Of a stretch of DNA of 64,000 nt, positions 9,138 through 20,350 are shown piece by piece. Under the pieces are notes generated by a model. That model searched no databases, was not told the origin of the DNA, and saw nothing but the letters and a program-made list of their open reading frames with translations. Both the position numbers and the translations under genes were made by a program. This DNA comes from Rhizophagus irregularis (taxonomy: Eukaryota; Glomeromycota; Glomeromycetes; Glomerales; Glomeraceae), in NCBI RefSeq assembly GCF_026210795.1, contig NC_089450.1:3534001-3598000 (forward strand), read 5' to 3'. The first letter of the stretch is position 1, and every line of letters begins with the position of its first letter.

Positions 9138-11404
9138 TGTAATATATTATATATGCTGTAATCTGCAGTATCTGAAGTATTGGTAGTATCTATATTTTGT
9201 AGTATCATATAAATTATTAATCAATTCAATAAATTATATACTGTAAATTTTCAATTTATTTGTGAAATTTTTATATGGGAATCCACGGCGGGTTTCGAGT
9301 CCGACCTATCATATCAAAGTTATTAAAATACGCGTAATAAGCTAGGATATCCGTGATACGCGTTTTGGAATTTTTTTTTTCTAATTTCTAAAGTCACGCT
9401 TAATTCCCCCCATGTATAGATCGTTTTATTTAGTAATTTAAACTATAATAAAATGGGAATGTTATTATGATACAAGTTACTAACAAAAATATAAAAAACT
9501 TGACAGAAATATGATACTATTCCCAACCCTGATGATGAGCTAATTGTTTTAAGTGGAATATAGCCAAGATTATCTTGTAACACACACATATTTTGAATTT
9601 ATATTGAATAAAAAATTTTTTTTTTTTGTTTTGGCTTGTTTCCACGATTTCAATTAAAACTAATACTGCAAATTATATAAGGCGACTAAAAATTCTGTAA
9701 GATTAAATTTTACGTATATTATAAATCTCTAACAATTCGTAGCGTTCCTTGTAATACTATTAGTAATTTGGACAACAAAAGTAATATGCTATAATTACCT
9801 CATTTAGTTCATAAAGGGTAATTGAATTTGAATTGTCAATCCTATCTTGGATTGGGTCGGATCAAACCGTGTTCACAACTGTAGATACTGTAGATGATGT
9901 AATACAGTGTAGTAATACCGAACCAAATACAATCAATTTTTATCCAATTAAATTTGCGAACGCACCCATATGGTTATTATTTATTTGTTACTTCTAAAAA
10001 TATGCATACTTTACAATATATACAATACATTTACACTTCATAATGTATTTTTCCTTATTAATTTTGACCGAATTTATACTATAGTATTTACCTTTTATCT
10101 CCCAAAATATCACATCATAGTTTGCAGGAGAGTTTTGTAACAATCGATTTCATGTAAATTCCAAATTATTAGAATAATTCATGAAATTTCCGCATTTAAA
10201 TTTACAGATTTATAAAGAAATTTATTTCACAGTTATCAGACATTAACAAAAAGAACTTGGGAATTGTTAATTGATTCCGAACAAGATATACACTTACACC
10301 TTCTTTAACCTTCTTTAATATTCCCACGTACATTATTACATTACGAGTGTAAATTTAAACTAGAGGATTTTCACAACGCATAAATTTAAACTTTAAAATT
10401 AATATGACAAGATCTGCGTGTTTCAATATTTGTTACATAACGCCTTAAGGATTACAAATGCAGGGTTTTGTCATTGTGCAACAAAATTGATATACCGTAT
10501 TATGTAAAGACGTTCATTTTAGAATTGAATCTAGAGCCAATTTTCCATTTTAATTCATTTAATTCATTATTCATTATGTTAACAAATGAAACGTTAGATT
10601 TAATAAAGTTCGTAGATTGATATGTTTTTGTCAAATAATATTAATTTTTAGGTAGTTAATAGATTTACTATTGTAATGGGAGAAAGATTGATTGTTTAAC
10701 TTTCGTGATTTTGTCAGTTCCGAAAACGGTAGTCTATGATCGGTTGTAACCGAAACTGTCGGGAATATCGGACATTATTTTTTGATAGGCTGTATCACAT
10801 TAAACACATTTACTTGACATATTATCCTTGGACATTGCTTTTAAAATCAGGAGAATTACGTTAGATACTAAAACTATTATACTTATATACTTACATTAAG
10901 TACAATAGAAATTCGACGTATGAAAAGACCATGGTAATTTTTATTATATATAACGAATTTTAATTAATGACCTGGACTTTTTCATTTCCTCATTAGTTAT
11001 AACAAACAAATATTACTGCATAAATATAAAAGGATTGCGTTTTAATAAATAAATATTGCTCTATGCATTGTGACATAAATAATTTACTAATTTGATATTA
11101 TTAAATTTTAATTAGATCTTATCAGATTTTGATAAAAAAAAAAGATCTTATTTTAATATAGTCATATTTTACTAACAGTTTCAATTTTTTAATAATATGC
11201 AATACAACGTTTTACAAGTTTTTTTTTTCAACTTTGATATTTAATAAATAAAATATGAATTCTTGAATTCCTTCAATCTTATTCTTAAGAACATACCTTC
11301 ACATATTATTACATTTTTATTCCAATTTGTTCTTACACCTTTTACATATATTATTACATTTCTTATCCGTATTCATTTATTTATTACATTCTTTTTACTT
11401 TACT
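9138..11404. other. long intergenic region, no gene supported
   Basis: About 2.3 kb of A/T-rich DNA with no credible ORF on either strand. A slightly GC-richer spot at 9280-9360 (GGCGGGTTTCGAGTCCGACC) resembles a tRNA T-arm but has no fitting partner arms. The final 200 bases are T-rich and would be the 5' flank of the receptor gene. Confidence 0.35.
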
Positions 11405-13024
11405 ATGATTCTGGATAAGTTTTCTATGAATTTTCCTTTTTTGTTAATCCTTCCATTATTATTCATCAATGTTGAGGCGGATGGTGACCGATTAGATACT
11501 CCAGAAAATATAAAAAATTTTCATTTAATAGTAGGTTTTTCACTGACATTGATTATATTAGGATGGTTTGGATGTATTTATGTTTTTTATAGAATTTATA
11601 AACAGTGGTTATTAAGTAAAAAAAGATTAGCAATGATCTATAGATTACCATTTTATTCCGCATGTTCAGGTAAAACTTGGATTTATTCTGATATTACAAA
11701 TTATTTCTTGTATTAATTATTATTATTATTATTATAGATTTTTTAATAAATTTTAATTTTTTTACAAATATGGTAAGTTTTTACGTACGTTCTAAACTAA
11801 ACTTATTGGAATTTTTCTCTGATTTTTTTATTACGATCTTTTTTAAATAGATACATACCGCTATATATGCACGAGTATGGGATGATGCACCCTGTAAAGT
11901 AATTGGTGCGCTTAATTGGGCTTTTCTTACAATCAATTTATGTTTTTATGCTGTAATAGCGTAAGTATTATTATTAAGTAAATTTGATTTATTAGTTGTT
12001 TTTATTTCAATTTTTTTTCATGAAAATTTTTTATAGTGTAATAACCTATCTTCGAGTTTGTCGTGAAATATATTTTCATTATGGTAAATATGATTATAAA
12101 CTTTGGGTATATGTACTTACAGGAAGTGCCGCACTTCAAGTATTGAATTTACAAAATAATGGTAAACGTGACTATTGGTAAGTTCTCATGTTTTATAATT
12201 TATACATTAATCATTGTTTATTCTTATTAAAATATTTCATTTTTTTTTTATATTAGGTGTGCTGCAAAATCAGGTCAAATTAACTCTGCAATAATATTAT
12301 TTTCAACTATAGGAATTGTATTAATAGTAATTTTATTCTGTTACTTAAGTATATTAAGAAAAATTCGTATTCACATAAATGATTCTTCAACATCATCATC
12401 AAGTAATCATAATAATGATAATAATGTTAGAAGTGCTGTAATAGACAACCATACTGAAATTGAAAGAAGAGCTGCAAAAAAAATTTTAAGTTATACAGCT
12501 ATGTTTATGTTACAATGGATTCCTATGTTAATTTCTCAAGGTGCCAGACTTGTAAAGGTAACTTATTTTAATAAATTATAATAATTTATTTTTATTTTAT
12601 TTATTTTTTTAAAAATTTTTTTTTTTTTTTAGAATGAAGAACCCTGGGTTTATATCATGGGAACTATAGGTAAGCAATTCATGAATTAAAATAATATTGA
12701 CCAAAGTAAATCTTATAATTATTAATAATTTGAGAAAATCATGTAACAAAAATTTATAAAAAAAAAAATGATTGTAAAAATCTAAAAACTGACATAATTA
12801 TTTTTTTCTTTTTAATAGGACGTTCATTTGGAGGAGTTGGTAATGTAGTCCAATTTATAATAAATGAAGGTTTTATTGTAAAAACTAACATTAATATTAG
12901 TGATGATAATAATGATAATAATAATATACTACTTAAAAGTAATAATAATAGTGATGTTCATTTAGAATCTCATATAAATAATAGTAATGATAATAAGATT
13001 ATTATAATAAGTGAAAATAATTAA
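11405..13024 (+). CDS. seven-transmembrane receptor (G-protein-coupled receptor-like), seven exons
   Basis: Spliced from the sequence, the exons are 11405-11669, 11738-11772, 11851-11960, 12037-12177, 12257-12557, 12633-12669 and 12819-13024. All six introns are short (66-149 bases) with GT(A/G)A donors and AG acceptors. The exons sum to 1095 bases, 364 residues plus stop, with phases that fit throughout. The product has a probable signal peptide (FPFLLILPLLFINVEA) and seven hydrophobic segments, starting with TM1 LIVGFSLTLIILGWFGCIYV. Two cysteines (DDAPC and RDYWC) could make the usual extracellular disulfide. The third intracellular loop is long and Ser/Asn-rich, followed by RRAAKKILSYTAMFMLQWIP entering TM6. 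The Asn/Asp-rich tail is cytoplasmic. The layout fits fungal cAMP-receptor-like/Git3-type GPCRs. Ligand unknown. The start at 11405 was chosen because it yields the signal peptide. Confidence 0.85.
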
Positions 13025-13210
13025 TTAAACATAATAATATATATATATATACTAATAGTCTAATACACATACAAAAAACAAATAGTATACTAAGAAAATA
13101 CTAATTATAGTATTTAAATAAAATTAAGATGTAAAATAATATTTAAATAATAAATTATTTTGTAATATTAATTATTTATTATGATTTATAAATAATTGTT
13201 ATGGATTTTG

Positions 13211-14336
13211 TTTTTTATCACACCTGTGTTATGTCACATCCTATAATATATTACATATAAAAGTTAAAAATGACAATCTAAATTTCCTTTGATATTTAGT
13301 TAAGAAAACTTGTAGAGTAGTCAAAAATATGTATAGTATAAGGTTTCTTATAGTATATAGTAAGTGCATAAGGTCTCACGCAGCATAGCGGACATCCCTA
13401 TTTTATCACAATTTTGCTGATCATTTGCCAATCATTTATCGATCATTTATTCAATTATATCATAATAAATGCCGTTATTAAAAATTTTACATAATAATAT
13501 ATGCTCAAAATTTACAAAAAACTTAAGTTTGGTTATAATCATTTGTTGCATATTAAATTTTGTTTGAATTGGATTGTTATTGAGTGACTTTTATTAGTAG
13601 CAACTTTTTAACTTTTATTATTGTTTTAAATTTTAATAAAAATAATTAGTTAGTAGCATATGTTTTATGGTATTATTTATTAAATTTTGTGATTTATTTA
13701 GTTTCATGGCATCAATTTACTTAATTTTGTGACATTAATTTATGTAATTTCATGGTATTTACTTAATTTTGTGACACTGATTTATTTGATATTTATTTAT
13801 TCATTTTGCAAAATTATTTGTTAAATACCTTACTAATAAAAATCTGTTTAATGGATCGTATCACTGTTTTATTTTTACTATATATTATATATAAGATAAA
13901 GAATATTTGTGCGAAAGTTTCAAGTTTCGCCCATGCGTATTCACCTTCATCCATCAATTTTTGTTTGATGATCGCAAAAATGACTGAATTATCGCATACG
14001 AAAAATGTGTTATTGTAATATAAAAAATTATACTAATAATTACATAATTAAAATTATATAATAATTTAGTACTTATCTTGGATTTCCATTATTTTTTTGC
14101 CATATTATTTTAAAATTATTTATGGCTTTTCAACAAGTTTTTAAAATCCGGAATTATGTGATCGGCAAATGATCGGCAAGGTGATATAAGCATGTCCGCT
14201 ATGCTGTCTCACGCCAGGATTTTTTAAAAAAATGGGAAATCTTAATGAAGTCACGTGATCAAAATGATTGACATAATTAATATATAAAAATTACTAAAAA
14301 AAGGAAGATGCGACATATTGCAGGTGTAAAAAAAAA
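13211..14336 (+). mobile_element. MITE copy A (CACCTGC ends), split by another element
   Basis: The terminal inverted repeats are TTTTTTATCACACCTG at 13211 and CAGGTGTAAAAAA ending near 14336, each followed inward by TATGTC(A/G)CA. Without the 826-base insertion and its 7-base duplication the element is about 293 bases. Copy B lies inverted at 21759-22035 and shows the uninterrupted arrangement. No ORF. Confidence 0.8.
13381..14206. mobile_element. 826-bp non-autonomous element, CAGCATAGCGGACAT ends, inserted in MITE copy A
   Basis: The left end CAGCATAGCGGACAT and right end ATGTCCGCTATGCTG are perfect 15-base inverted repeats. TCTCACG is duplicated on both sides (13374-13380 and 14207-14213). 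MITE copy B, which lacks the insert, shows a single TCTCACG-like site, confirming the junctions. Subterminal copies of TGATCATTTGCC and its complement are present. CAG ends suggest a hAT-like element, although 7 rather than 8 duplicated bases are visible. The 13806-14018 ORF inside is not credible. Confidence 0.8.
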
Positions 14337-15230
14337 TATATTCCAATTGTTATTTATTATTTATAATAAATAAATTATAAAAATCAATATTTTAATATAA
14401 TTTTAAAAATATAATTATTATATAAATATTTTTGGAATGAATTAATTTTCTTTATATAAAATAGATTTTTAGTATTAATATATTAAAATAAAAATTGCTA
14501 AAGCTCATCAGCGGTGATTATCACTATACTAGCATTAAGATGCACTTTTGGTCTGAATTAAAATTTAATAAAATACTGACTGGCATTACATCATAAATCC
14601 ACCACTGGTAACCATTACTACTGGTGATATTTAGCAATACCCTATTAAAATTATAAAATTTTTATTTTAATTATATAATTAAACATTAAATTTTTTTATT
14701 ATTTGTTATAATGATATATATAATCTTGCTTATTTATAAAATATCATCACTTACAAAAGTAAAATAAAGTAAAATATATAAAATAAAAAGCATCATAAAT
14801 TTACTAATTTTTTTTGAAAAGAATGGATTAACTAGTAACATTAAAAGTATTTTAAAATTTGTAAAACAAATTAATTTTATAATTTCTATTTAGCATTTAC
14901 AATTTTATAAACTTTCTTATTCAAAAATAATTTCACAATTTTTTTTTAATTTAAAATTAAATTTCAGTATTTATCAGTTTTTTTACAAATTCTGCAAATA
15001 TGCTTAAACTTTAAAAAATATAGCAAATAATAGTAATAAACAGTAATGTAAATTAAATTTGCACACTAGATGACTAGGTGTAATATACAATACTTTTATT
15101 TCCCATATATTTCATTGTAAATATTAGGCAGCATTTTTTTTAATAATGCTTATTATTATTTTAATCTAATATATAAAATATATATAAAATTAGTAGGTTA
15201 TATTTACTTATATATGTGAATTTTATTAAT
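14337..15230. other. A/T-rich gene-free stretch
   Basis: No ORF, RNA gene or clear inverted repeat. A partly GC-richer patch at 14500-14640 (GCTCATCAGCGGTGATTATC ... ACTACTGGTGATATTTAGC) may be the eroded remnant of a small element. Confidence 0.3.
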
Positions 15231-15402
15231 AATATATGGGGACCTGTCTAGCAAAACAAGGGGTTGGGACCAAAAAAATTTTTTTTGAGATTTTATTATA
15301 ATTGTAATTTTTAGTGAAATTGACATATAATTATCATATAAACAAAAAATTTTTTTTTTGAGACCAAATCCCTTGTTTTGCTAGATCAGTCCCCATATAT
15401 AC
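15231..15402. mobile_element. 172-bp MITE with ATATATGGGGAC ends
   Basis: The ends are inverted repeats of about 45 bases: left ATATATGGGGACCTGTCTAG, right complement ATATATGGGGACTGATCTAG, then the shared block CAAAACAAGGG. The flanking TATA-rich sequence fits a TA target site. There is no coding capacity. The long arms would fold into one hairpin. Confidence 0.8.
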
Positions 15403-15499
15403 ATTTTACATATATAAAAATTTTTTGAATTTATAATACTGGTATTAAATCATTAGAAGTAAATAATATCTTATATGCTGAATTTTAATTTTTTATGAT

Positions 15500-15743
15500 T
15501 AAGATTACTTGCCTAAACCTTTTCAAAATCCTATAATTAGTTTCCCTAAAATCTTACTATAGTTTTATTATAATTTTAGCAAGGTTTTAGCAATTTTAAC
15601 ATTTATAATAAATTTAATTAGATTTTATTTTTCTTCAAAGTTTTACCAATTTTTTAATAAAACTTTTATATAGTTTTAATAAAGTTTTGCTATTTTGATA
15701 TTTTACAATTTGCTAAAACCATTTAGTTTCTCTAATAACCTTA
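15500..15743. mobile_element. MITE of the AGRTTACTTG family, copy 1
   Basis: It begins TA-AGATTACTTGCCTAAACC and ends AATAACCT-TA. The interior (CTATAGTTTTATTATAATTTT, AACTTTTATATAGTTTT) is shared with copies at 17158-17347 and 42547-42790. All three are bounded by TA, the known target of Tc1/mariner-type elements. No ORF. Confidence 0.65.
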
Positions 15744-15854
15744 TTTATAATAGAAGATAACTATTGGATCATACTAATATTATTTGCATTATTATCACTA
15801 TCTGTTATTTTTATTTTATTAATAAATATTATATAATAATTTGAATCAAATACC

Positions 15855-16110
15855 AATGGGTTAAAGTGATCGCGAGACATTGAAGATAGGGCCTTTATGG
15901 CTAAGATGACCCATTACTAAACGAAGTCTACCTACGGAGTCGAACGATCGCTCGACAGTGCACGTGGGGTACTACTGGTATGACGAGTGGTTTGTAGTTT
16001 AATTATATTAGAGTAGTTATTAGGGAATTTTACTTTGTATATATTTTCTTTATTTTTTTACTTTAATAAAACTGCAAATGCGCTGCGTTTTTAAAAAAAA
16101 AAAAAAAAAA
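15855..16110 (+). other. retrocopied transcript end or SINE-like insert with poly(A)
   Basis: A GC-richer block (15860-15990) stands out from its A/T-rich surroundings and ends in AATAAA at 16065-16070. This is followed 22 bases later by an uninterrupted run of 18 A at 16093-16110, the classical spacing of a polyadenylated RNA end. A short direct repeat GAATCA flanks it (about 15843 and 16111), compatible with a reverse-transcription target duplication. AATGGGT and ACCCATT near the 5' part could pair. No protein is encoded. The source transcript is unknown. Confidence 0.45.
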
Positions 16111-17157
16111 GAATCATCTACCAAAGATTCAGATATTGGAACTTTATATAAAACTAGCTAATTAGTTATTTAGCAATTTTTACAAATTAAAATTTGTCAA
16201 ATATAAAAAACTGATTTATAATTTTTTTTTTTTAAAGTTTTACATATTTATTTAGTTAATTTAAAAAATTTAATATATTATTATTTAGTTCATTTAGATT
16301 TTTTTTTGCTATAAATAAATAATTTTTTATTGTATTTGTTATATTATTATAACAACTAATTTATTTTTTTATTATATTTGTAATATTTGGCATAATATTT
16401 TTCTTTAAATCCTCTTTTTTGACTTCCTTTTGAACTCAAAATCGATTGTCAATAATACAAAAGGTATTTCTGAATTGCAAAAGTTAATATAGTTAAAGTA
16501 GTTTTAATTTTAATATTAAAAAATAAAATAAAATTCTGCTTACTTATAATAAAGGTCAATGTAGAAAATTGGCCAATTACTAATGATTTTTACTTTATTT
16601 TTTTCTTAAATTCTATTGATTAATTAACTAAAAAAAAAATCATAATAATGTAATATAAAATTTCCTTTATAGTAGGATCTGCAAAGAATTTTATATATAA
16701 TTTTTACCTTAAATCTAAAGGTAACTTATCTTATAAGTAAGCGAGATTCTGATAAAATAACTAGTAGAAACTTTTTTAATTATAGAGTATTTTGTATTTT
16801 TTATAATTCTCTTTTTAATTATTTGAATAAAAAAAAAATTAAAATAATTTCTTTTTTTTAATTAATAACTAAATAATATAAAATTATATGCAATTTAATA
16901 AACAATCATTTAATCAATTTAATTATAAATAAATTTATATTTGATGATTAGAATTTCTTATAATTTTTTTTCTTTATTACTTTTTTCTTTATTTTTTTTT
17001 CAAATACAAATTTTTTTTTAAACATAATATCTTTTTTTATATAATCTTACTTTTTTATTTAAAATATAAATAATATGAAACTAAGATAAACTAGAGCTGA
17101 TTAATAAGAATATCATAATTTTAATTTCTATTTGTGTAAAATTTAAACAATTATATA
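16111..17157. other. A/T-rich gene-free stretch
   Basis: About 1 kb of very A/T-rich DNA with long T runs. No ORF, RNA gene or defined repeat end is supported. Confidence 0.3.
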
Positions 17158-17347
17158 TAAGATTGCTAAAGAAACTAGAGGATTTTAGCAAATTGATAAA
17201 ATGCCAAAATAGTAAAATTTTATCAAAACTATATAAAAGTCTTATTAAAAAGAGGTAAATTAAATTAAAAAAAGCAAAATCTAACAAAACTTATTATAAA
17301 TACTTAAACTATTAAAACTTTATCAAAACTATAGACAAGTAACCTTA
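17158..17347. mobile_element. MITE of the AGRTTACTTG family, copy 2 (inverted)
   Basis: It reads TA-AGATTGCTAAAGAAAC at the left and CAAGTAACCT-TA at the right. Reverse-complemented, it aligns with the copies at 15500-15743 and 42547-42790, including ATAGTTTTGATAAAGTTTT. It is shorter than the others by an internal loss. An unsupported ORF at 17081-17287 is its shadow. Confidence 0.55.
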
Positions 17348-17650
17348 ATTATATATGAAAAATTTAAGTTTAAGTATATTCTGTTATATAAGATTAAGTA
17401 ATGTAATAATTTTTACAAATGCTGGTAATTTAATTTTAAATTCTTTAAATATATAAAAGTATATTCAAAAAGATTATAGTATCTTATCATTATAACTACA
17501 ACTAAATGAAAACTTTTATTATAATGATAATAATAATATTAATATTAATAATTTTAATAATTTCAGTAATACTAAAAGTAAGTTTAATAAACAAGAAAAA
17601 TATAATAGCAATAAGATAAAATAACACTTCTCTAAAAGTATAGGATTATT

Positions 17651-17826
17651 TATATATGCTACTCAAATTATTTTAGAATGTCATAATTATAATTTAGGAT
17701 GCTATAATTCATTCAGTTTATATGTAATTTACTATATAAAGTGCCAAAATAATTTGGGATGCCATAATTTAATTTGGAATTTTACTTATAATTATGGCAG
17801 CCTCAAATAATTTGAATAATATGTAT
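17651..17826. mobile_element. MITE of the GGATGCCATAATT family, copy 1
   Basis: It aligns along its length with 42255-42431: both contain CATAATTATAATTT, then ATAATTCATTCAGTTTATAT, TTTACTATATAAAGTGC and TTACTTATAATTA in the same order. The ends are inverted repeats around TCAAATTATTT. This copy is more diverged than copy 2. Confidence 0.65.
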
Positions 17827-18279
17827 AGATTATATTTTACAAATTTTACTATATTTGTTATTTTTATAGATTACAAAGTATCAAATAAGTAAATATTTAA
17901 TATAATATTTATTTTTTTAATATTATTGATAATAAAATTTATATTAAGAAATATATAAAGATTTTGCAAATATTGTTAAATATTCTGAATTTAATCTAAA
18001 AAATATATATGCTATTATTACTTTTAATAACTGTTAAAAAATCATAATAGCCTACTACTTCTTCTATTTAAAGGACATACTGTTATCATTAACAATTTTA
18101 ATATACTATTAATATTTAATTCTACTCATCAAGTTTTAATTTTTTTTTAAAAAAAATATTCTTTATTATATATTATCAAATCTATAGCTACATTATTAGA
18201 TTAAGAAATATGATGCAGTAATTTTATATAAATTATTTTATAATCTCTTAATTTTTTGGATTTTTTTAATTTATTTGAT
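17827..18279. other. A/T-rich gene-free stretch
   Basis: No ORF or structured repeat is supported between the MITE copy and the low-complexity tract. Confidence 0.3.
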
Positions 18280-18372
18280 ATTTATTTTATTTATTATAAT
18301 TATTTTATTTATTTTATTTATTATAATTATTTTATTTATTATATTTATTTTATTTATTTTATCTTTTTTTTA
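18280..18372. repeat. low-complexity TTTATTTATTATAATTA tract
   Basis: Irregular tandem units of TTTATTTTATTTAT and TATTATAATTATT make a simple-sequence tract. It ends in TTTTTTTTAAAAAAAAG, itself a small palindrome. Confidence 0.7.
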
Positions 18373-20088
18373 AAAAAAAGTATGTTTAGTCAAAATTTTA
18401 TTAAAATTAAATTATACAAAATTACAAATATATGAAAATTTTTTCATTCCCATTGTACAATAGAAATATCTAGACATATTTACATCAAGGTAATACATCA
18501 TATAAAAAAATAAAATGAAAACAAAAATAAAAATAAAAGAAAATATTTATTTTATTAATTATTTTATTTTTAAATTTTATTATAAATAGTATTAGAATTT
18601 TACTTAGTTAAAGAAAAATAGTATGGTAGTTAAGAATTGTATTATAGTATTCAAATTATACAAAAAAAGCATTATTTTTAGTAGTATAATTTAAGATAGT
18701 TAATTTCATGAACAAAAGATTATCTATATTTTTTGTTATATTTAAAATCTTACATTATTTAATAAAAACCTATTTTTTTTAATTAAACATTTAATATTAT
18801 TTTACATAATTATTTGTGATCAACTTAAAACTTTCCTATTACTAATGTCATTTTACATGATTATTTGTAATCAACTTAAGACTCCTATTAAATTAAACTC
18901 TAGTTAACTTATTAAAGTGTTAAAGTTTTTCAGTTACTTTAATCATTAATAGAATAATAATATAAATATATATACCGGCTTCAGTTCAGATATATATTGT
19001 AAAAACAAATATAAGTATAGCATAAAGTAATGCTTTGAATAAATTAAATAAATCAGGTCTAATTACAAGTTGAGTCAAATTAAGTTCAATTTAATAATTT
19101 TCCTGAATTGATATAAATGAGTCAAATAATAAGTTAATCATAAATTGAGTTAATTTTGATTTCAAATCAAAATTGACTCAATTTATATGACTTGAATTGA
19201 AATCAATATTATTTATTACAATTAACATAATACATAAATCTTTTATTTAATAATTATTTATGATTATCTATATTTTTTAAAGGCGATAGTTATTTGTATT
19301 CCAATTTTGTTATTTGTACCCTTCCTTTAGCCAATATTATGTACTGATACATGATATTGCTTGGCCAAATTTTCCTTAATTCGGCTATAGGGTATATTGA
19401 ATAACAAAATCGTGGGAAAGTATAAATAATAATGGCCTTTTTAAATTATTCATACCAATTTTTTTTATATTGATTATATCAATTTTTTTTCTTTAAATAT
19501 TACAACTTTCCAATTTATATATTAATTAGTTTAAGATACCAAAAATTTAAATTCTAGTAGTTCTTTACAAAAAACTAGTACAGTTTAATCTCACTTTATA
19601 TTAGTTAAAAAATCAATAAAAGTATAATATAGTAAGTAAGTATATTGTTTGTAATAAATTTTTTAATAATTTTGTATATAAAATTATGTCAATTTAAATA
19701 ATTAAGCACTAAATATAAGTGAATTAGTGGAAATATAACAAATCTTTACAAATACTTACAAAAGAAACATTTCAGTAAAGTTGAATATAAAGTAAAAAAT
19801 ACTGGTAAAATAAATAAGTTTATTACAAAAGAAAAATTTGTATTATATATATAAAATAAACAATTTTAAAAAGTATTTTAATTAATATTAAAACTATATT
19901 AGTAGATACAGTTAGTATACAGCTTGCAATAATATTCAAAATATTTTACAAGTATTTTTAGTATCTTTATTTTTCATTTAATAATTCTCATAAATATTAA
20001 CACATTAGAATATTAATAAAATGCTCTGGGTTATTTTGCATTTATACTTAGTAATGTATGGACTTCTTTGAATTTCCTTGGGGGTGAC
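18373..20088. other. A/T-rich stretch with small palindromes
   Basis: No gene is supported. A 45-base near-perfect palindrome lies at 19141-19185 (TAAATTGAGTTAATTTTGAT against its complement). A weaker inverted pair, TTATTTGTATTCCAATTTTG at 19288 against the complement of 19390-19432, may mark a decayed foldback element. Confidence 0.4.
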
Positions 20089-20270
20089 GAAAACAAGTAC
20101 AGTATGGAATCCTATGTATGTATGTATGGTGACCTATGTATGGATGTATGGTGGCCTATGTATAGTATATTACTATTGTGATAACTATACCGTATGAAAA
20201 TTAACACCATACATACCATACATTGACCACCATACATACATACATAGGATTCCATACTGTACTTGTTTTC
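20089..20270. mobile_element. 182-bp MITE with perfect 43-bp inverted repeats
   Basis: GAAAACAAGTACAGTATGGA at 20089 onward is mirrored without mismatch over about 43 bases at 20228-20270. TA-CAGTATGG ... CCATACTG-TA inside the arms resembles the TA plus CAG start of Tc1/mariner ends. The centre carries TATGTATG repeats. Perfect arms indicate recent activity or strong hairpin conversion. Confidence 0.85.
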
Positions 20271-20350
20271 TATATAATCAATTTCCTTCTATTTCTTGAA
20301 ATTACAGTGCATTGGATTTCTCAAAACTGGAAATTAAAAGAAATTTTAAT

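Noticed and set aside
9280-9345. tRNA-like T-arm (GGGTTTCGAGTCC)
   Set aside because: No matching acceptor, D or anticodon arms could be placed around it.
11996-12181. A separate small protein starting in T-rich DNA
   Set aside because: Its C-terminal part is exon 4 of the receptor; the N-terminal part is intron sequence.
15915-15960. tRNA or box-B promoter on the minus strand
   Set aside because: GTTCGACTCC is present but flanking bases do not make a T-stem and no box A is at the right distance.
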